Positions 1 through 9,764 of a DNA stretch of 64,000 nt are shown piece by piece (the stretch's first letter is position 1; each line of letters starts with the position of its first letter). Source of the stretch: Acanthosepion esculentum (lineage: Eukaryota > Mollusca > Cephalopoda > Sepiida > Sepiidae); the NCBI GenBank assembly GCA_964036315.1, contig OZ038482.1:17848569-17912568 (forward strand), written 5' to 3'. The notes below the pieces were generated by a model. It saw only the letters and a list, made by a program, of their open reading frames with translations. It searched no databases and was not told the origin of the DNA. Both the position numbers and the translations under genes were made by a program.

Positions 1-65
1 CTGTCCAAATGTTTTATTTTTCCGAGCGCTTTCGGCTATACCTTTAAAATAAAACATTTGGACAG
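1..65. repeat. Perfect 20-bp inverted repeat, 25-nt loop
   Basis: Bases 1-20 and 46-65 are exact reverse complements (arms begin CTGTCCAAATG). On the minus strand the loop contains GCCGAAAGCGCTCGG followed by an A-rich AATAAAA stretch, which resembles the 3' end of a retroelement. The repeat starts at base 1 of the window, so it may continue upstream. No coding potential is seen. Confidence 0.8.
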
Positions 66-144
66 TTCTTACACACACTTTGTCCAGAAAGAAAAGCTCT
101 TGTTCGTACACAAGAAAAATTCAATAAAAAACTTAACCGTAGTA

Positions 145-202
145 CCTTGTCTGTCGTTTTTAATGAAACTTGCATAAAAGAAGGATTGCTGCCTAAATAT
201 AC

Positions 203-251
<49 letters not shown>
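145..251 (-). repeat. Dispersed repeat C, copy 1, with (TA)n
   Basis: Read on the minus strand, a (TA)n run (206-251) is followed by a conserved block, TTTAGGCAGCAATCCTTC, and then GTTTCATTA. The same block, also preceded by a simple repeat, occurs at 9436-9480 and 46562-46608. Three copies in one window mark an interspersed family. The family identity is unknown; it may be the end of a retroelement. Confidence 0.7.
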
Positions 252-254
<3 letters not shown>

Positions 255-504
255 ATGATACAATATGGAATTTCCAGGAGGATATAGATATAAGACAGAG
301 CAAAATTACTATTAATTAAAGAATATCAAACACTTAAAATCCCATAGATAATAATTTTTATCTCATGAAAACTCTAAAAAAAACAGCAGCTCTCAATCTT
401 CAAGACGAGGGACATTAATTTAATTCTATAATTTCATTGGATTGGGCTTTGTTGATGTTGCTGCCTCTACATATGCACACAAAACAAGAGACGCAGGTCA
501 CTTC
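252..504. other. AT-rich, no recognisable feature
   Basis: AT-rich sequence without a supported gene, RNA or repeat boundary. Confidence 0.6.
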
Positions 505-1195
505 ATTTGGTTTAAAATGCTTTTTTTCATTTTTAAAATTTCATTCTCAAATTTTCTTTTCAGTTTTAATTGAAAACTAAAGGATTAAATTTATTATTTC
601 CAGTAAGCAAAATACTCTGGTGTATTTTTAATAGAAATTATATTGATTAGAATCTCAACTTTTTGCTCACTTTCAAAAATTGTTTAAATTCAACCATGTT
701 TGACAACAAAAGTTAATTCTCGGTTTTAAAAATCTTCCAAAAATTAAAATATACTTTTCTGAAATTTTATTTCAGGAATATTAGTATATTTTTAATCTAA
801 TTTGAAAAAATGTTATTTAAGTTCAAAATAACAGAGAAATGAATTTTTACAACTAACTATAACATGATTAATTGCTTGTCATCGCTTTGTACATCACTTG
901 ACAACTAATTTACAAGATGTTAACACTTTTATTATTGTTCTAAAGAGACCCTATCTGTTAAAACATAATTTAAGAAAATAACGGGTGAATGCTTTTTTAT
1001 ATGAATTTTAAGTACTTAGTAATCTTAAAAATGTTAGAAAATGTTCTCCTTAATCTAATTTTAGGAATGTTGAATTTAAATTTACTATGGTCATTGTGCT
1101 TATTTTCTGATTATCTATGGTCACCATAATTTCAAACAGGGGCATGTTTATGTATACATTAAAAAAAATTTTTTTTTTTAAATATATCTATGATT
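505..1195 (-). repeat. Dispersed AT-rich repeat A, copy 1
   Basis: This segment aligns by eye, as reverse complement, with 43480-44175. Matching landmarks in order are the blocks around 600-660 (GTATTTTTAATAGAAATTAT), 690-770 (AAGTTAATTCTCGG), 880-900 (CATCGCTTGT-like), 940-990 and 1050-1140 (TAGGAATGTTGAATTTAAAT). Part of the family is also present at 16040-16630. There is no open reading frame, so it is probably a non-autonomous element or a degenerate untranslated part of a larger element. Confidence 0.8.
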
Positions 1196-1415
1196 AATTA
1201 ATAATGAATGTCATTTTCGTTTATGATTGATTTCATCACAATTCTTCTGTTAAGCTTGGAGTGTAACTATAGATTCTTATAGCTCAGAGTCCAATAGTGT
1301 TATAAAATCCTTTTAAGAATTCCAGTAAGATGTCTTTAATCATTTCTAAGATAAAACAGTTCAAATCTTAATCTAACAAATGGACAGTTTTGCTGTTACA
1401 CCTAGTGTGTGTGTG

Positions 1416-1446
<31 letters not shown>

Positions 1447-1486
1447 ATCTCGGTCAAACTAAGCCCAAATAATACCTTTTGAATAC
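1196..1486. other. AT-rich with small TG/TA microsatellite
   Basis: Contains a short (GT)n then (TA)n tract at about 1407-1446 and otherwise AT-rich sequence. No gene is seen. Confidence 0.6.
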
Positions 1487-1600
1487 CCACTCTGCCAATT
1501 CTTGACACATCCATATATGCTTTGTATTGTATCCTAACCTAAACAAAGACTATTTGTTTCTATTGAGCACATATGGATATTCCAAGAATCGGCAGAGTGT
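1487..1600. repeat. Imperfect fold-back (33-bp arms)
   Basis: The arm starting CACTCTGCCAATTCTTG (about 1488) is matched in reverse complement by the arm ending GAATCGGCAGAGTG (about 1598), with about 27 of 33 positions identical. It could be a small MITE-like fold-back or a relic inverted duplication. Confidence 0.65.
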
Positions 1601-2554
1601 CTGGTTATAAACTTTTTAGGTCTTGAATTTCTTCAGCTGTGGTGAACTTGAGTGCTGACTTCTTGCTTCTGAGTCATACAGGTGTAACCATCTTTCATGG
1701 ACAGTGACAATTCATTTAAAGAATAAATATCAGGAGATTATGACTGAAAATGCTGCAAATCTAGACATGGCTTCAGGTGTATTTGATGAAACCAAAATAG
1801 TAGTAAGTGTGTCGTCCATTTACTTTGGTCAGCTTTCTTGATTCATTTTACCATACATCTTGGTATAAATAATTGGGATTGGATTGCAAGGACACCAGAT
1901 AAAGTCCCAGTTAATCTGTTAGGCTGTTAATCCGATAGGTCTCTTTTGTTTCAGTACTATTTTTCTCTGGGCCTACAGAATCCTGAAACTTTGGCTCTAT
2001 AGTCTTGCTTTGTCACCAACAGTTAAATTAGTCTTCTTTACTATGAATAATACTTTTACCATGTCAACCACACTACATGAATCCATATTCACAAACTGGT
2101 TGTACATTTCAATTGCAACAGTGGATATTTGAGCGAATAATGATTAAGAGAATATTTAAGGTAATTTATGTCATTTTCTTTTAGATGAGGAATTATTATT
2201 ATTATGTACAATTTTTGTAGAGTGAGTGGCCATTGTTCAATTATAACTAAATTGCAGAACTGCCCAGCAAACTGAATTGACAAAGTTTGTAATATGCAAT
2301 ACCAAGAAAAGGAGAGAACAGGGCAAACAATATATGCAAGGCAAAGCAACAACAGTATGCAAAAAGTTCACAAACCAAAAATTGAGGTTGACACACAAAC
2401 AAATTCGGATGAATGAAGAAAGCGTTCTGACTTAGACAAGACAAGCTGGGACTGAGTCATATGACACAGAACCGTCCTATTTTATTGGCAAGGAAGAAGT
2501 CCCAGCATGCATTTGTGTTTATGCCTATAAATTGGAGAGGGGAAGTACGACTGG
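1601..2554. other. No supported feature
   Basis: AT-rich intergenic-type sequence. Short open frames here show no recognisable domain, signal peptide or family resemblance. Confidence 0.5.
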
Positions 2555-2945
2555 AACCAACAATTTTAATCGGACCATGCTAATCTTGGTTGTTAATGTT
2601 ATACTCCTGACATTTCAGCCATTGTACCTTCTGACGTTTCTTCAGGTGTCTGTTATAATTGGTAATCTTGAAATTTTAAGCCAAATTCTTTGTTCAACCC
2701 ATTATTCTCATTTTGCTTCCCATTCTTAGGGGAGATAACTTATATCAGTTAATGCTCACCTGTGTTATTCACCTTTCTGTGGCTTATCTCTTTCTTCCAC
2801 TGAACCAAACTGCATTTTATTTAATTTTTTTCATTTCTTAACCCAGAGACTGAACTCTGAACTTCCAGAGAAACAGGTATGATTTAATCCAGTAGCCCAT
2901 GTGATACAGACTGGGTCTGGTAGTGCAAGGTATATAATAATTTAA
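2555..2945 (-). mobile_element. tRNA-derived SINE, diverged
   Basis: On the minus strand, a tRNA-like head at about 2830-2925 has a possible A box (TGGGCTACTGGATTAA) and a possible B box (GAGTTCAGTCTCTGG). The 3' end reads CCTGAAGAAACGTCAG, then GGTACAATGGCTGAAATG. This tail has the same layout as the SINE tails at 3420-3460 and 42260-42300 (CCTGAAGA..., then GTACAATGGCCGAAA). It is more diverged than those copies, so it may be a sister family. Confidence 0.5.
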
Positions 2946-3132
2946 GATGTTTGATTTGTCTATTTTTCTGAATTTTTTTCCCTTTGATTTTGGTTACAGT
3001 TTTGAAATTTGTTCTTGTAGTCATTTAGTTATTTTTTAACTCTAGTAATCAGCATTTCATTAGTAAACAAAACAACTATTCAAATTTTGAAGTCAATTTT
3101 CTTGACTCTGCATCTACATGAAACCAGTATCT

Positions 3133-3510
3133 GTCTATATTTCTGAGATGAGGTATTATATACACTATTTGGACTATTGTCCTCATCTTTGTCGCAAGGA
3201 CACATGGCACAGTGGATAAAGGCGTTAGTTAGATGCAGTGACAGGACCCAAAGAGTGTGAGTTCAATAGCCGGCAGTGGAGAACTTTCAGAGGGGAATTA
3301 ACAGGAGATAAAGGATAACTGACATCCATTAAAAACGTGGCACCTGAAACTAGAACAGTCTACCCCAGTGAGTGAAATAAAGGGTTCAGTTCGACATTCC
3401 AACCACCTGAAGAGGGCCGGAGCGTACAATGGCCGAAACATAATAAATATGGCGACAAAGATGAGGGCAATAGTCCGAATAATGTAAATAGTGTACATGA
3501 AACCACTTTC
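3133..3510 (+). mobile_element. tRNA-derived SINE with inverted tail on its 5' side
   Basis: The head carries a Pol III A box (TGGCACAGTGG, 3205-3215) and B box (GAGTTCAATAGCC, 3259-3271). The body (AACTTTCAGAGGGGAATTA, AACAGTCTACCCCAGTGAG) and tail (CCTGAAGAGGGCCGGAGCG, ATGGCGACAAAGATGAGG, GTAAATAGTGTACAT) match the copy at 42040-42352. Upstream, 3133-3192 is the reverse complement of a SINE tail (ATACACTATTTGGACTATTG), so this copy is flanked by tail sequence in both orientations. Confidence 0.85.
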
Positions 3511-4189
3511 CAATGTTTCATCATTGAGATCTACCCACAAATATTTGATAAAACTGGTCATAATGTATCCAGAAGATAAAGAACACTGATTCTAAATTTT
3601 TGTTTGTGTCAGGTTTTTTAGCAGACGTTCTGATTTTGCTACACTTTAATCATAACATTTTTTTGTGTGTTTAAATTTATATTTCTTTTGCAATAAAGTA
3701 GGATTTGTAATTTATATGTAGTATTAAAAACCAAACAAGTGAGTGAGCTAGAACTGTGAGCTGAATTTGTTTACTTGCTTTCTTGGTAATGGTAACATGA
3801 AGATCTCATGATTCATGCTTGAGCCTAACTTGGAATTTATTTCTAACTGCTTCGTTTTAACATTTTTCCTGTTTGTTACCAATGTTACTTGGTTTAAAAT
3901 ATATATGTTGATACATTAGAAATAACAGTACTTAGGGGAGGTCATCTTTGTTTATTTTTATTTATTTATTTTTTTTGTCCTTTTACACGAAGTAAAATGT
4001 ATTTGCATTATTTTTACTTGGCATTTGTGAAGAACTTTGTATAGACAAATTAATCATGTCGGTTAAATAGTACATCATTATCAAGATAGAAAAAGGAGTG
4101 ACTTTAAATTTTGCACTATTAACAATTATATTACAAGAATATTGATTTGCTTATATGAATATCTATCATTTTATATATATATATATATA
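3511..4189. other. AT-rich, no recognisable feature
   Basis: AT-rich sequence ending in a short (TA)n tract that abuts the fold-back mariner. Confidence 0.55.
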
Positions 4190-4313
4190 AGGGTGTTCCA
4201 ATAACTTGGATTGATTTTAAATGTGAATTAAGTTTAGGCGTCTAATGATTTTTTTTCTTTTCTTTTTCTTTCTCTTTCAGATTTAACAACTTAAGTCTTT
4301 GGCAATTTCAACC

Positions 4314-4545
4314 ATGGAAAGATTAACAATGTGTTAGTTTCAAGAGTGCAATTGTAAAAATTGTTTGTAAATTCAAACAAACTGGGTAGATGGCAGATAT
4401 GAAAACACTATTGCGTGCTTGTTTACACTGTTCAGCTGAAAACATTGCTGCAGTGTACGAGAATGTGGCCAAAAATCCAGACACCTCTATTCATCATCAC
4501 ACACAGGAATTGAACGTCTACACAACAATGTTACATCATTTCCAA
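4314..4545 (+). pseudogene. Transposase N-terminal fragment, left half
   Basis: Starts MERLTM at 4314, then a stop and a deletion of the first helix-turn-helix. The frame resumes with AIVKIVCKFKQTG and MADMKTLLRACLHCSAENIAAV, then ENVAKNPDTSIHHHTQEL up to about 4545. This order is the linker and second helix-turn-helix of mariner-type transposases whose first domain contains HNRPTE. Downstream of about 4543 the strand reads the reverse of the right half. It is non-functional. Confidence 0.75.
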
Positions 4546-4699
4546 TTGCACTCTCAGTTGGTCGATTATGTTGACCCAAAAAATCATGAAGTGCAGGAAA
4601 TGCATTTCTGTTTGAACGTCCATTTTCGTAATAGGTTTCGATAACTTTAACACGTTTTTTGATTGTTAATCTTTCCATGGTTGAAATTGCCAAAGACAT
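4541..4699 (-). pseudogene. Transposase N-terminal fragment, right half
   Basis: Minus-strand start at 4699 gives MSLAISTMERLTIKKR, then VIETYYENGRSNRNAF, then GQHNRPTESAIG. This is the first DNA-binding helix-turn-helix of a mariner-type transposase (N-terminal domain with the HNRPTE motif). Similarity stops at about 4541, where the sequence joins the left half. It retains the segment deleted from the left half, so the two halves together cover more of the N-terminus than either alone. Confidence 0.75.
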
Positions 4700-4789
4700 A
4701 AGTTGTTAAATCTAAAAGAAAAAAAAAAAAATCATTAGACACTTAGACCAATTTTAAATTTGAATTAAGTTTAAGTTATTGGAACACCC

Positions 4790-4796
<7 letters not shown>

Positions 4797-4825
<29 letters not shown>
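4797..4825. repeat. (TA)n microsatellite
   Basis: Uninterrupted TA dinucleotides directly after the right end of the fold-back mariner. Confidence 0.95.
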
Positions 4826-4828
<3 letters not shown>

Positions 4829-5789
4829 CTGAGACTTTTGTTCATCATCACACCCTCTAAAATAGCTATACATTGAAACCAAATTTTGGGGAAATGTGCG
4901 AACAGGTACAGTTGGTTGTACTATTAGTACAATAAATTTTTATTCATTTTTTTCAGTTTTATTATTTAACATACAGAATACTCTCACTATTTTAAAACAA
5001 TTTAATCAACAATACTAAGTATTCTGAGGATTTCAACATGCATCAACGTGTTGCAAAAAAAATTCTAGTGCTGAAAATTTCAGCTCAGTGACTTAAAAAC
5101 TGAGATCAATAAAGTAGAATTCCAAAGATATGCAAACAATTTTGATTTGATTTCAAAACACTTAGGAAATTGATATTTTTATTTCTGTAAATAAATACCA
5201 GAACTGGAAGCTTGTTTTTGTACAAGTTATTTGTAATGTTCCTGAAATAATGAATAAAAAAAAAAATAATTGTTTGGTACTTATTCCTGTATCAAGTTTA
5301 CTGGACAACTAATATAATATCAATGATCAATATATTTTGTAACACCGTAATTTTACAGAAATGTTAATGATTGCTCGTATGCAACATTTTGAAAGGTTAA
5401 ATAAAATGCTAACACAAGAATAGTTAAGTAAATATATATTAAAAGTACTCGAGAATCAGATATTTTATATTAAATTTTCAGAAATGAAAAATAGATTCCT
5501 TTAAAAACACATGAAAAAAATACTACAATGGCAATTTTATAATAAACGTTTCTCTGCCGACATCTCAAGATATGTCCTAGAATACTTTAAGTGCAAAGCA
5601 ATTCCAGTTATGTCATAATTCTTTTGTCAGTAAGACCAGCATCAATTCTTGACCTGGCAATCATTCCCAACTCCATGTTTGGCACTATCCTCCCTCTTGT
5701 AAGCCATATAAAATAGCTCTGCTTGCCTCAACTTTGCCAAATTCCATAATTGTCACTTTTCTTCTTGTGTTATTAATTTGAAATATTAA
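4826..5789. other. AT-rich, no recognisable feature
   Basis: Long AT-rich stretch with A-tracts. I see no gene, RNA or element boundary. Confidence 0.5.
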
Positions 5790-6235
5790 AGTCGGAGGTA
5801 TGATTGGCATTGAACAAGAGGAACAGGGACAAAGCAGCAGGACAAGATGGGATTGTAATAGAGATGCTTTAAACGATTTTGGCATTGACAAGATTACAAA
5901 AATGTAATATATGACAGTGGTGACATCAGAAAACTTTAGTAGATCCATTTTCATAGTGCTGCATAAGAAGTCGGGTGCAAATGAATGCTTAATGAGCCAC
6001 ATAAGTAAACTAATCATCCAAATTATGATGAATGGATAGTAGAATTATATAAGAAATAGGACAAGAAAAGACTCTGGAACAAGAAATACAATATTTATGA
6101 TCAGGATGATATCATAAAGAGCAATACAAATGTAAAAGGACATGCCTATGTTTCATAGACTATGCAAAAGCGTTTTATAAGTAGGGCAAAAAGATCTTTT
6201 TAAACTGCTAGGAAAACTTCAATGTTACTTGAAGA
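5790..6235 (+). pseudogene. LINE reverse transcriptase fragment (RTE-like)
   Basis: Across several frames the plus strand gives pieces of a non-LTR reverse transcriptase: KAAGQDGIVIEML (5838-5870; the GxDG entry motif), then HKKSGANECLMSHISKLIIQ (about 5963-6025), DSGTRNTIFMI (about 6070-6100) and CFIDYAKAF (about 6152-6178; the FxDYxKAFD region holding the first catalytic aspartate). Frameshifts and stops separate the pieces, so it is dead. The motif wording is that of RTE-type LINEs common in molluscs; clade assignment is tentative. Confidence 0.75.
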
Positions 6236-6275
6236 GTAATGCTTAATAGCAGTAGGAGCTGCTCCCTCCCTCCCA

Positions 6276-6371
6276 AGAACCTTACCCAATCAAAAAAAAG
6301 AAAAAAAGAAAGATTAAGTTTTAGCTGAATTAATCTTTCTTTTTTTCTTTTTTTTGATTGGGTAAGGTTCT
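6276..6371. repeat. Perfect 41-bp inverted repeat, 14-nt loop
   Basis: Bases 6276-6316 and 6331-6371 are exact reverse complements (outer ends AGAACCTTACCCAATC / GATTGGGTAAGGTTCT). It sits immediately upstream of the Penelope-like element and may mark its 5' end, as truncation with local inversion is frequent in such elements. On either strand the arms are purine- or pyrimidine-rich at the centre. Confidence 0.9.
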
Positions 6372-6784
6372 CAAGGATTTTGGGTTGGGTATATCAACGT
6401 GAGCGTATTAAATTATCAACTAAGCATGATGCTAAGTTGAAAATATTGGCGCATAAGATATATGGAGGTACAGAGGAACCTAATTTAAATAATATTGTAA
6501 ATTAGTCTTCTCATGAATTAACTGAGCTTGAATAGTTTGTCCTTGCTCATGGGTTGGATTTTTGTATTCCACCCTCTATGCCTGATAAGGAGAAATTTTC
6601 TCTGAGTTCAAGGTCTTCTATGCCCAGTTGGCAAGACTTTCGCCTACTTCTGCTGATGCAGTTTGTGATTTGAAAGCCCAGTTAAATAACTCTGCACACA
6701 TGTTTGCTAGTTCCTCTGTTGCTTCAGCTAAATCAAAATGGAAAGCTGAATATCAGTGAGTTGTTAATTCCTTGAGGAATAATT

Positions 6785-8139
6785 GTGATAAAGGATAAAG
6801 GTGCTGGTGTTATTTTAGATCAGGCAGATTATATGGCTAAGAAGTCTTCGATTTTGGAAGATACTTCTAAATTTATAAAGCTAGGATATGCTGGTACGTG
6901 TGATGGAACTGCCTCGGGTGAAGTAAAATTTCAGAAATTACTCCTGAACTGGGTAAAAACTGGGTTGCTTCCACAAGAAATTTCCAATGAAATTCGACCG
7001 TCTGGGTCGATTTGTCCCCGGTTGTATGGGCTTCCCCAAAAACATCCACAAGGATGGGGTACCACGGAGATCAATTTTGTCAATGGTTGGTTCAGCCCAA
7101 CACAAGGTAGCCAAATGGCTCTCATCGCTTTTGGAACCAGTGTTGCAGCACTTGAGTGGATTTTGCATAAAGGATTCTTTTTCCTTCGTTCACTGTATCC
7201 GAAATTTGTCTTCTTCTGGCAAGTTCATGTGTTCCTTTGATGTTTGTCCTTATTCACTTGTGTCCCTCTTTTGGAAACAATATTTGCTGCGATTTGCTTT
7301 ATCGCAGTTCTTTGTCTCCACCTCATATTCCTGAATCTGTATTTGTGGATTTGATTAAATTTGCCACGTCATCTGTTGAATTCAGTTTTAATAATACCAT
7401 GTATCGACAGATTGACAGGGTTGCTATGGGTTCTCCTTTGGGTCCGGCACTTGCCAATATTTTTGTTGGCTTTCACGAAGAGAGAATATGTAGGAATGTA
7501 CTTCGTCCTCAACTGTATTGTCGATATGTTGACGATACATTTTGTTTATTTAATAATGTAGTTGAGGCTGATCAGTTTCTCTCTTTTCTGAATGGTATCC
7601 ATCCAGCGTTCAGGTTTATGGTCAAGAAGGAATCCAATTTTCAACTTGCCTTCTTGGATGTCTTAGTACATCGAACACCAACAATTTTTCTCACCTCGGT
7701 TTATAGGAAACCAACATTTGCAGGGTTATATACATGTTGGGATTCATTTTGTTCTAGAAAACATAAGATAAACATAATTAGAACCCTAGTTCATAGGGCA
7801 TTAATGATATGTTCGGAGTCTTTCTTGGATGATGAAATCCATTTTGTTAAGGAAACCCTATGTGGTTTAGGGTATCCCCCTGATACTGTTCATTCGGTCA
7901 TCCGGAACAAGATTGAGGAGTTCCGAAAGGTCAAACTTTGTACTGTTAAAAATTGCCCTGTTTATCTTAGATTGCCCTGGATTGGATCCAAGTGTGAAAG
8001 TATAATTAGGCAGATTTCAGCTAATGTTCGTCGTTGTTTTTTGTCGGCTGAGGTTCATGTAGTTTTTCAAACCTGGCCTATGTTTCGTTCTGGGTGTAAG
8101 GATGTTCTCCCTCGCCATCAAATTAATTCTATTGTTTAG
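6785..8139 (+). pseudogene. PLE reverse transcriptase, frameshifted
   Basis: The frame opens with IKDKGAGVILDQADY (6785) and runs to about 7060 (GLPQKHPQGWG). It shifts to a second frame (SILSMVGSAQHKVAKWLS, 7063-7235), then a third from about 7270. The third frame carries the catalytic core: MGSPLGPALANIFVGF (about 7426-7473), the active-site box CRYVDDTFCLF (about 7519-7551), and AFLDVLVHRTP with SVYRKPTFAG (about 7651-7725). A TAG at 8137-8139 cuts it from the endonuclease. In Penelope-like elements this enzyme performs target-primed reverse transcription in the nucleus. Two frameshifts plus the stop make this copy dead, although the YVDD active site is intact. Confidence 0.9.
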
Positions 8140-8472
8140 AAATACAATTGTAGTTGCGGTGCTGACTACATAGGGAGAACTACTCAACATCTGAACATGA
8201 GAATTAAACAACGTATTCCCACCAAGATCAGGAATCACACCTTGTCTTTGAATGGACATGTCCCAAATACCTATGGTTCCACCATATGTGAGCACCTCTT
8301 AAATAACAGAGGGTGTGCTGCTAATTTCAGTGCTGATTGGTTCACTGTTTTGTCCCACTCGCACTCGTTATTTCACCTCAAGGTGCTGGAGGCACTTTAT
8401 ATCGGGTCCCGCAAGCCTTCCCTGTGTAAACAGCATGAATGTTTGTTGGGGCTCACTGTTATTTGTCTCTAG
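8140..8472 (+). pseudogene. PLE GIY-YIG endonuclease domain
   Basis: Directly after the TAG stop and in the same frame, the translation reads KYNCSCGADYIGRTTQHLNM (the Cys pair and the DYIGRT form of the GIY-YIG motif), then a long helix region (ICEHLLNNRGCAANFSADWF) and a terminal LKVLEALYIGSRKPSLCKQH. The ExxxI element with a conserved Glu in EALYI fits the catalytic Glu of this nuclease family. The domain would nick the insertion target. Here it is separated from the RT by a single stop codon and is otherwise uninterrupted to the stop at 8470. Confidence 0.85.
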
Positions 8473-8549
8473 CTCCTTGTGTTCATTCCCCCCCCTTTCC
8501 TTCTCATTGCACATTTTCTAGTGTTTTAATTTAAGTTAAATCTCTTGTG

Positions 8550-8584
8550 GAGGCCTGAAGAGCGGGAGCGAAACCGGTTGCTTC
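8550..8584 (+). ncRNA. Hammerhead-ribozyme-like motif in PLE 3' end
   Basis: The strand reads, in type I hammerhead order: stem I strand GAGGC (8550-8554), core CTGAAGA (8555-8561, fits CUGANGA), short stem II with tetraloop GCGGGAGC (8562-8569), core GAAA followed by C (8570-8574), a minimal stem III, the cleavage triplet GUU (8577-8579), and stem I partner GCTTC (8580-8584; five pairs including one G-U). Type I hammerheads with very short stem III are known from Penelope-like elements. ACCGGT here is self-complementary, which suits dimeric action. Stem II has only two pairs, so activity is uncertain. Confidence 0.6.
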
Positions 8585-8633
8585 GCTTTTAAAATGTCTA
8601 GTAATATTAAGTTTCACACTTTTATTTCTGTTT

Positions 8634-8655
8634 ATATATATATATATATATATAT
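8634..8655. repeat. (TA)n microsatellite
   Basis: TA run between the first PLE and the second element fragment. Confidence 0.9.
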
Positions 8656-8689
8656 GGGAAAATCTGAATGGCCCTTTCGCTACTGAATT

Positions 8690-9360
8690 AATTATCAGGG
8701 TCGGGTCAAGTCAGCTCCCCACAAAAGATTATTACCTGTAGAGCAACATTTCCGCCTAGAAAAACATGATTTTAAAAACCATGCCAAATTCACTATAATT
8801 AAAAAAAAAAAAATAGAAATAGACAGAAAAGATTACCATAGAAAAATTTTAGAACATGAAGACAAATGGAACCACAAATTTAACAATATAGATAAAATTA
8901 ATATATAATCCCATAAATCAAGCTCTACCCACATAAGACAGACATGCTTGCAGAGGTGTTGAGGTCTCACACTTATACACACACTCATACTAATATACTT
9001 ACACACTTCTAAAGAATTAAAAGATAACATATACTGAACACACACATTCCCCTACCAGCAACCAATATAACTGTCAAAATGATCAAAAAGGGAATTCTGG
9101 AACTCATGAATCTCCCCAGCATTTTTTTTAAAAAAAACTTGAAAGAGGCAGTTTGACCAACACAAGGTCCGACCAAAATTAACGATAAAAAACAAAACAA
9201 ATGAAAACTACAGATAAAGTTCATTTTCTTCATAAACAGTCCTTCACTACTGTAGTTCATGGCTACTAACAAGCAGAATTTTTTTTTCTCTCTTGATGAT
9301 GGACATGCTGGCCGAAACTAATCAAGGAACCTAATTGAAATAATAAAACAAAAAAATATT
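8690..9360 (+). mobile_element. 3' part of a second PLE-like element
   Basis: Starts with an endonuclease-like coding remnant (8732-8908), followed by about 400 bp of untranslated sequence. It ends near GATGATGGACATGCTGG, CCGAAACTAATCAAGG (9293-9330), a small stem-forming terminus (CTTGAT/ATCAAG), and an AATAAAACA-rich tail. The 5' portion is missing, as expected for 5' truncation during retrotransposition. Confidence 0.6.
8732..8908 (+). pseudogene. C-terminal coding tail of PLE-like element
   Basis: Translation reads LPVEQHFRLEKHDFKNHAKF, then TIIKKKKIEIDRKDYHRKIL, then EHEDKWNHKFNNIDKIN, ending at TAA 8906-8908. The pattern HF..KHDF....FTII followed by R...REdkWI.kL is the C-terminal part of GIY-YIG domains in Penelope-like elements. 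No frame break is seen within this short piece, but the upstream RT is absent. Confidence 0.65.
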
Positions 9361-9429
9361 AATATACAACCCAGTGTGTCTGAAAATTTTATTTTTTTAA
9401 TATTTTTTATTGTTCAAAACCACACACAC

Positions 9430-9756
<327 letters not shown>

Positions 9757-9764
9757 ATGATTAA

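Larger units (their letters stand above)
4190..4790. mobile_element. Fold-back mariner-type element, two 5' halves head-out
   Basis: The terminal inverted repeats start AGGGTGTTCCAATAACTT. They extend about 140 bp inward (4190-4330 and 4655-4790) and include the translation start ACCATGGAAAGATTAACAAT on both strands. Each half encodes the beginning of the same IS630-Tc1-mariner type transposase, pointing toward the centre near 4543. TA microsatellites flank both ends, compatible with a TA target. The C-terminal DDE part is absent, so the unit is non-autonomous. Confidence 0.8.
6372..8620 (+). mobile_element. Penelope-like retroelement (PLE), degenerate
   Basis: The plus strand encodes, in order, an N-terminal region (LAHGLDFCIPPSMPDKEKFS near 6540-6600), the RT core (6785-8139), a degenerate GIY-YIG endonuclease domain (8140-8472) and a 3' untranslated end. 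That end holds a hammerhead-ribozyme-like motif (8550-8584) and stops before a (TA)n tract at 8634. RT followed by C-terminal GIY-YIG is the signature of canonical Penelope-like elements. In-frame stops and at least two frameshifts show it is inactive. Confidence 0.9.

Noticed and set aside
9293..9330. Second hammerhead-like motif at the end of the second PLE fragment
   Set aside because: TTGATGATGG...CCGAAAC looks similar, but the core C3 is U and stem I does not pair correctly. A simple CTTGAT/ATCAAG hairpin explains it.
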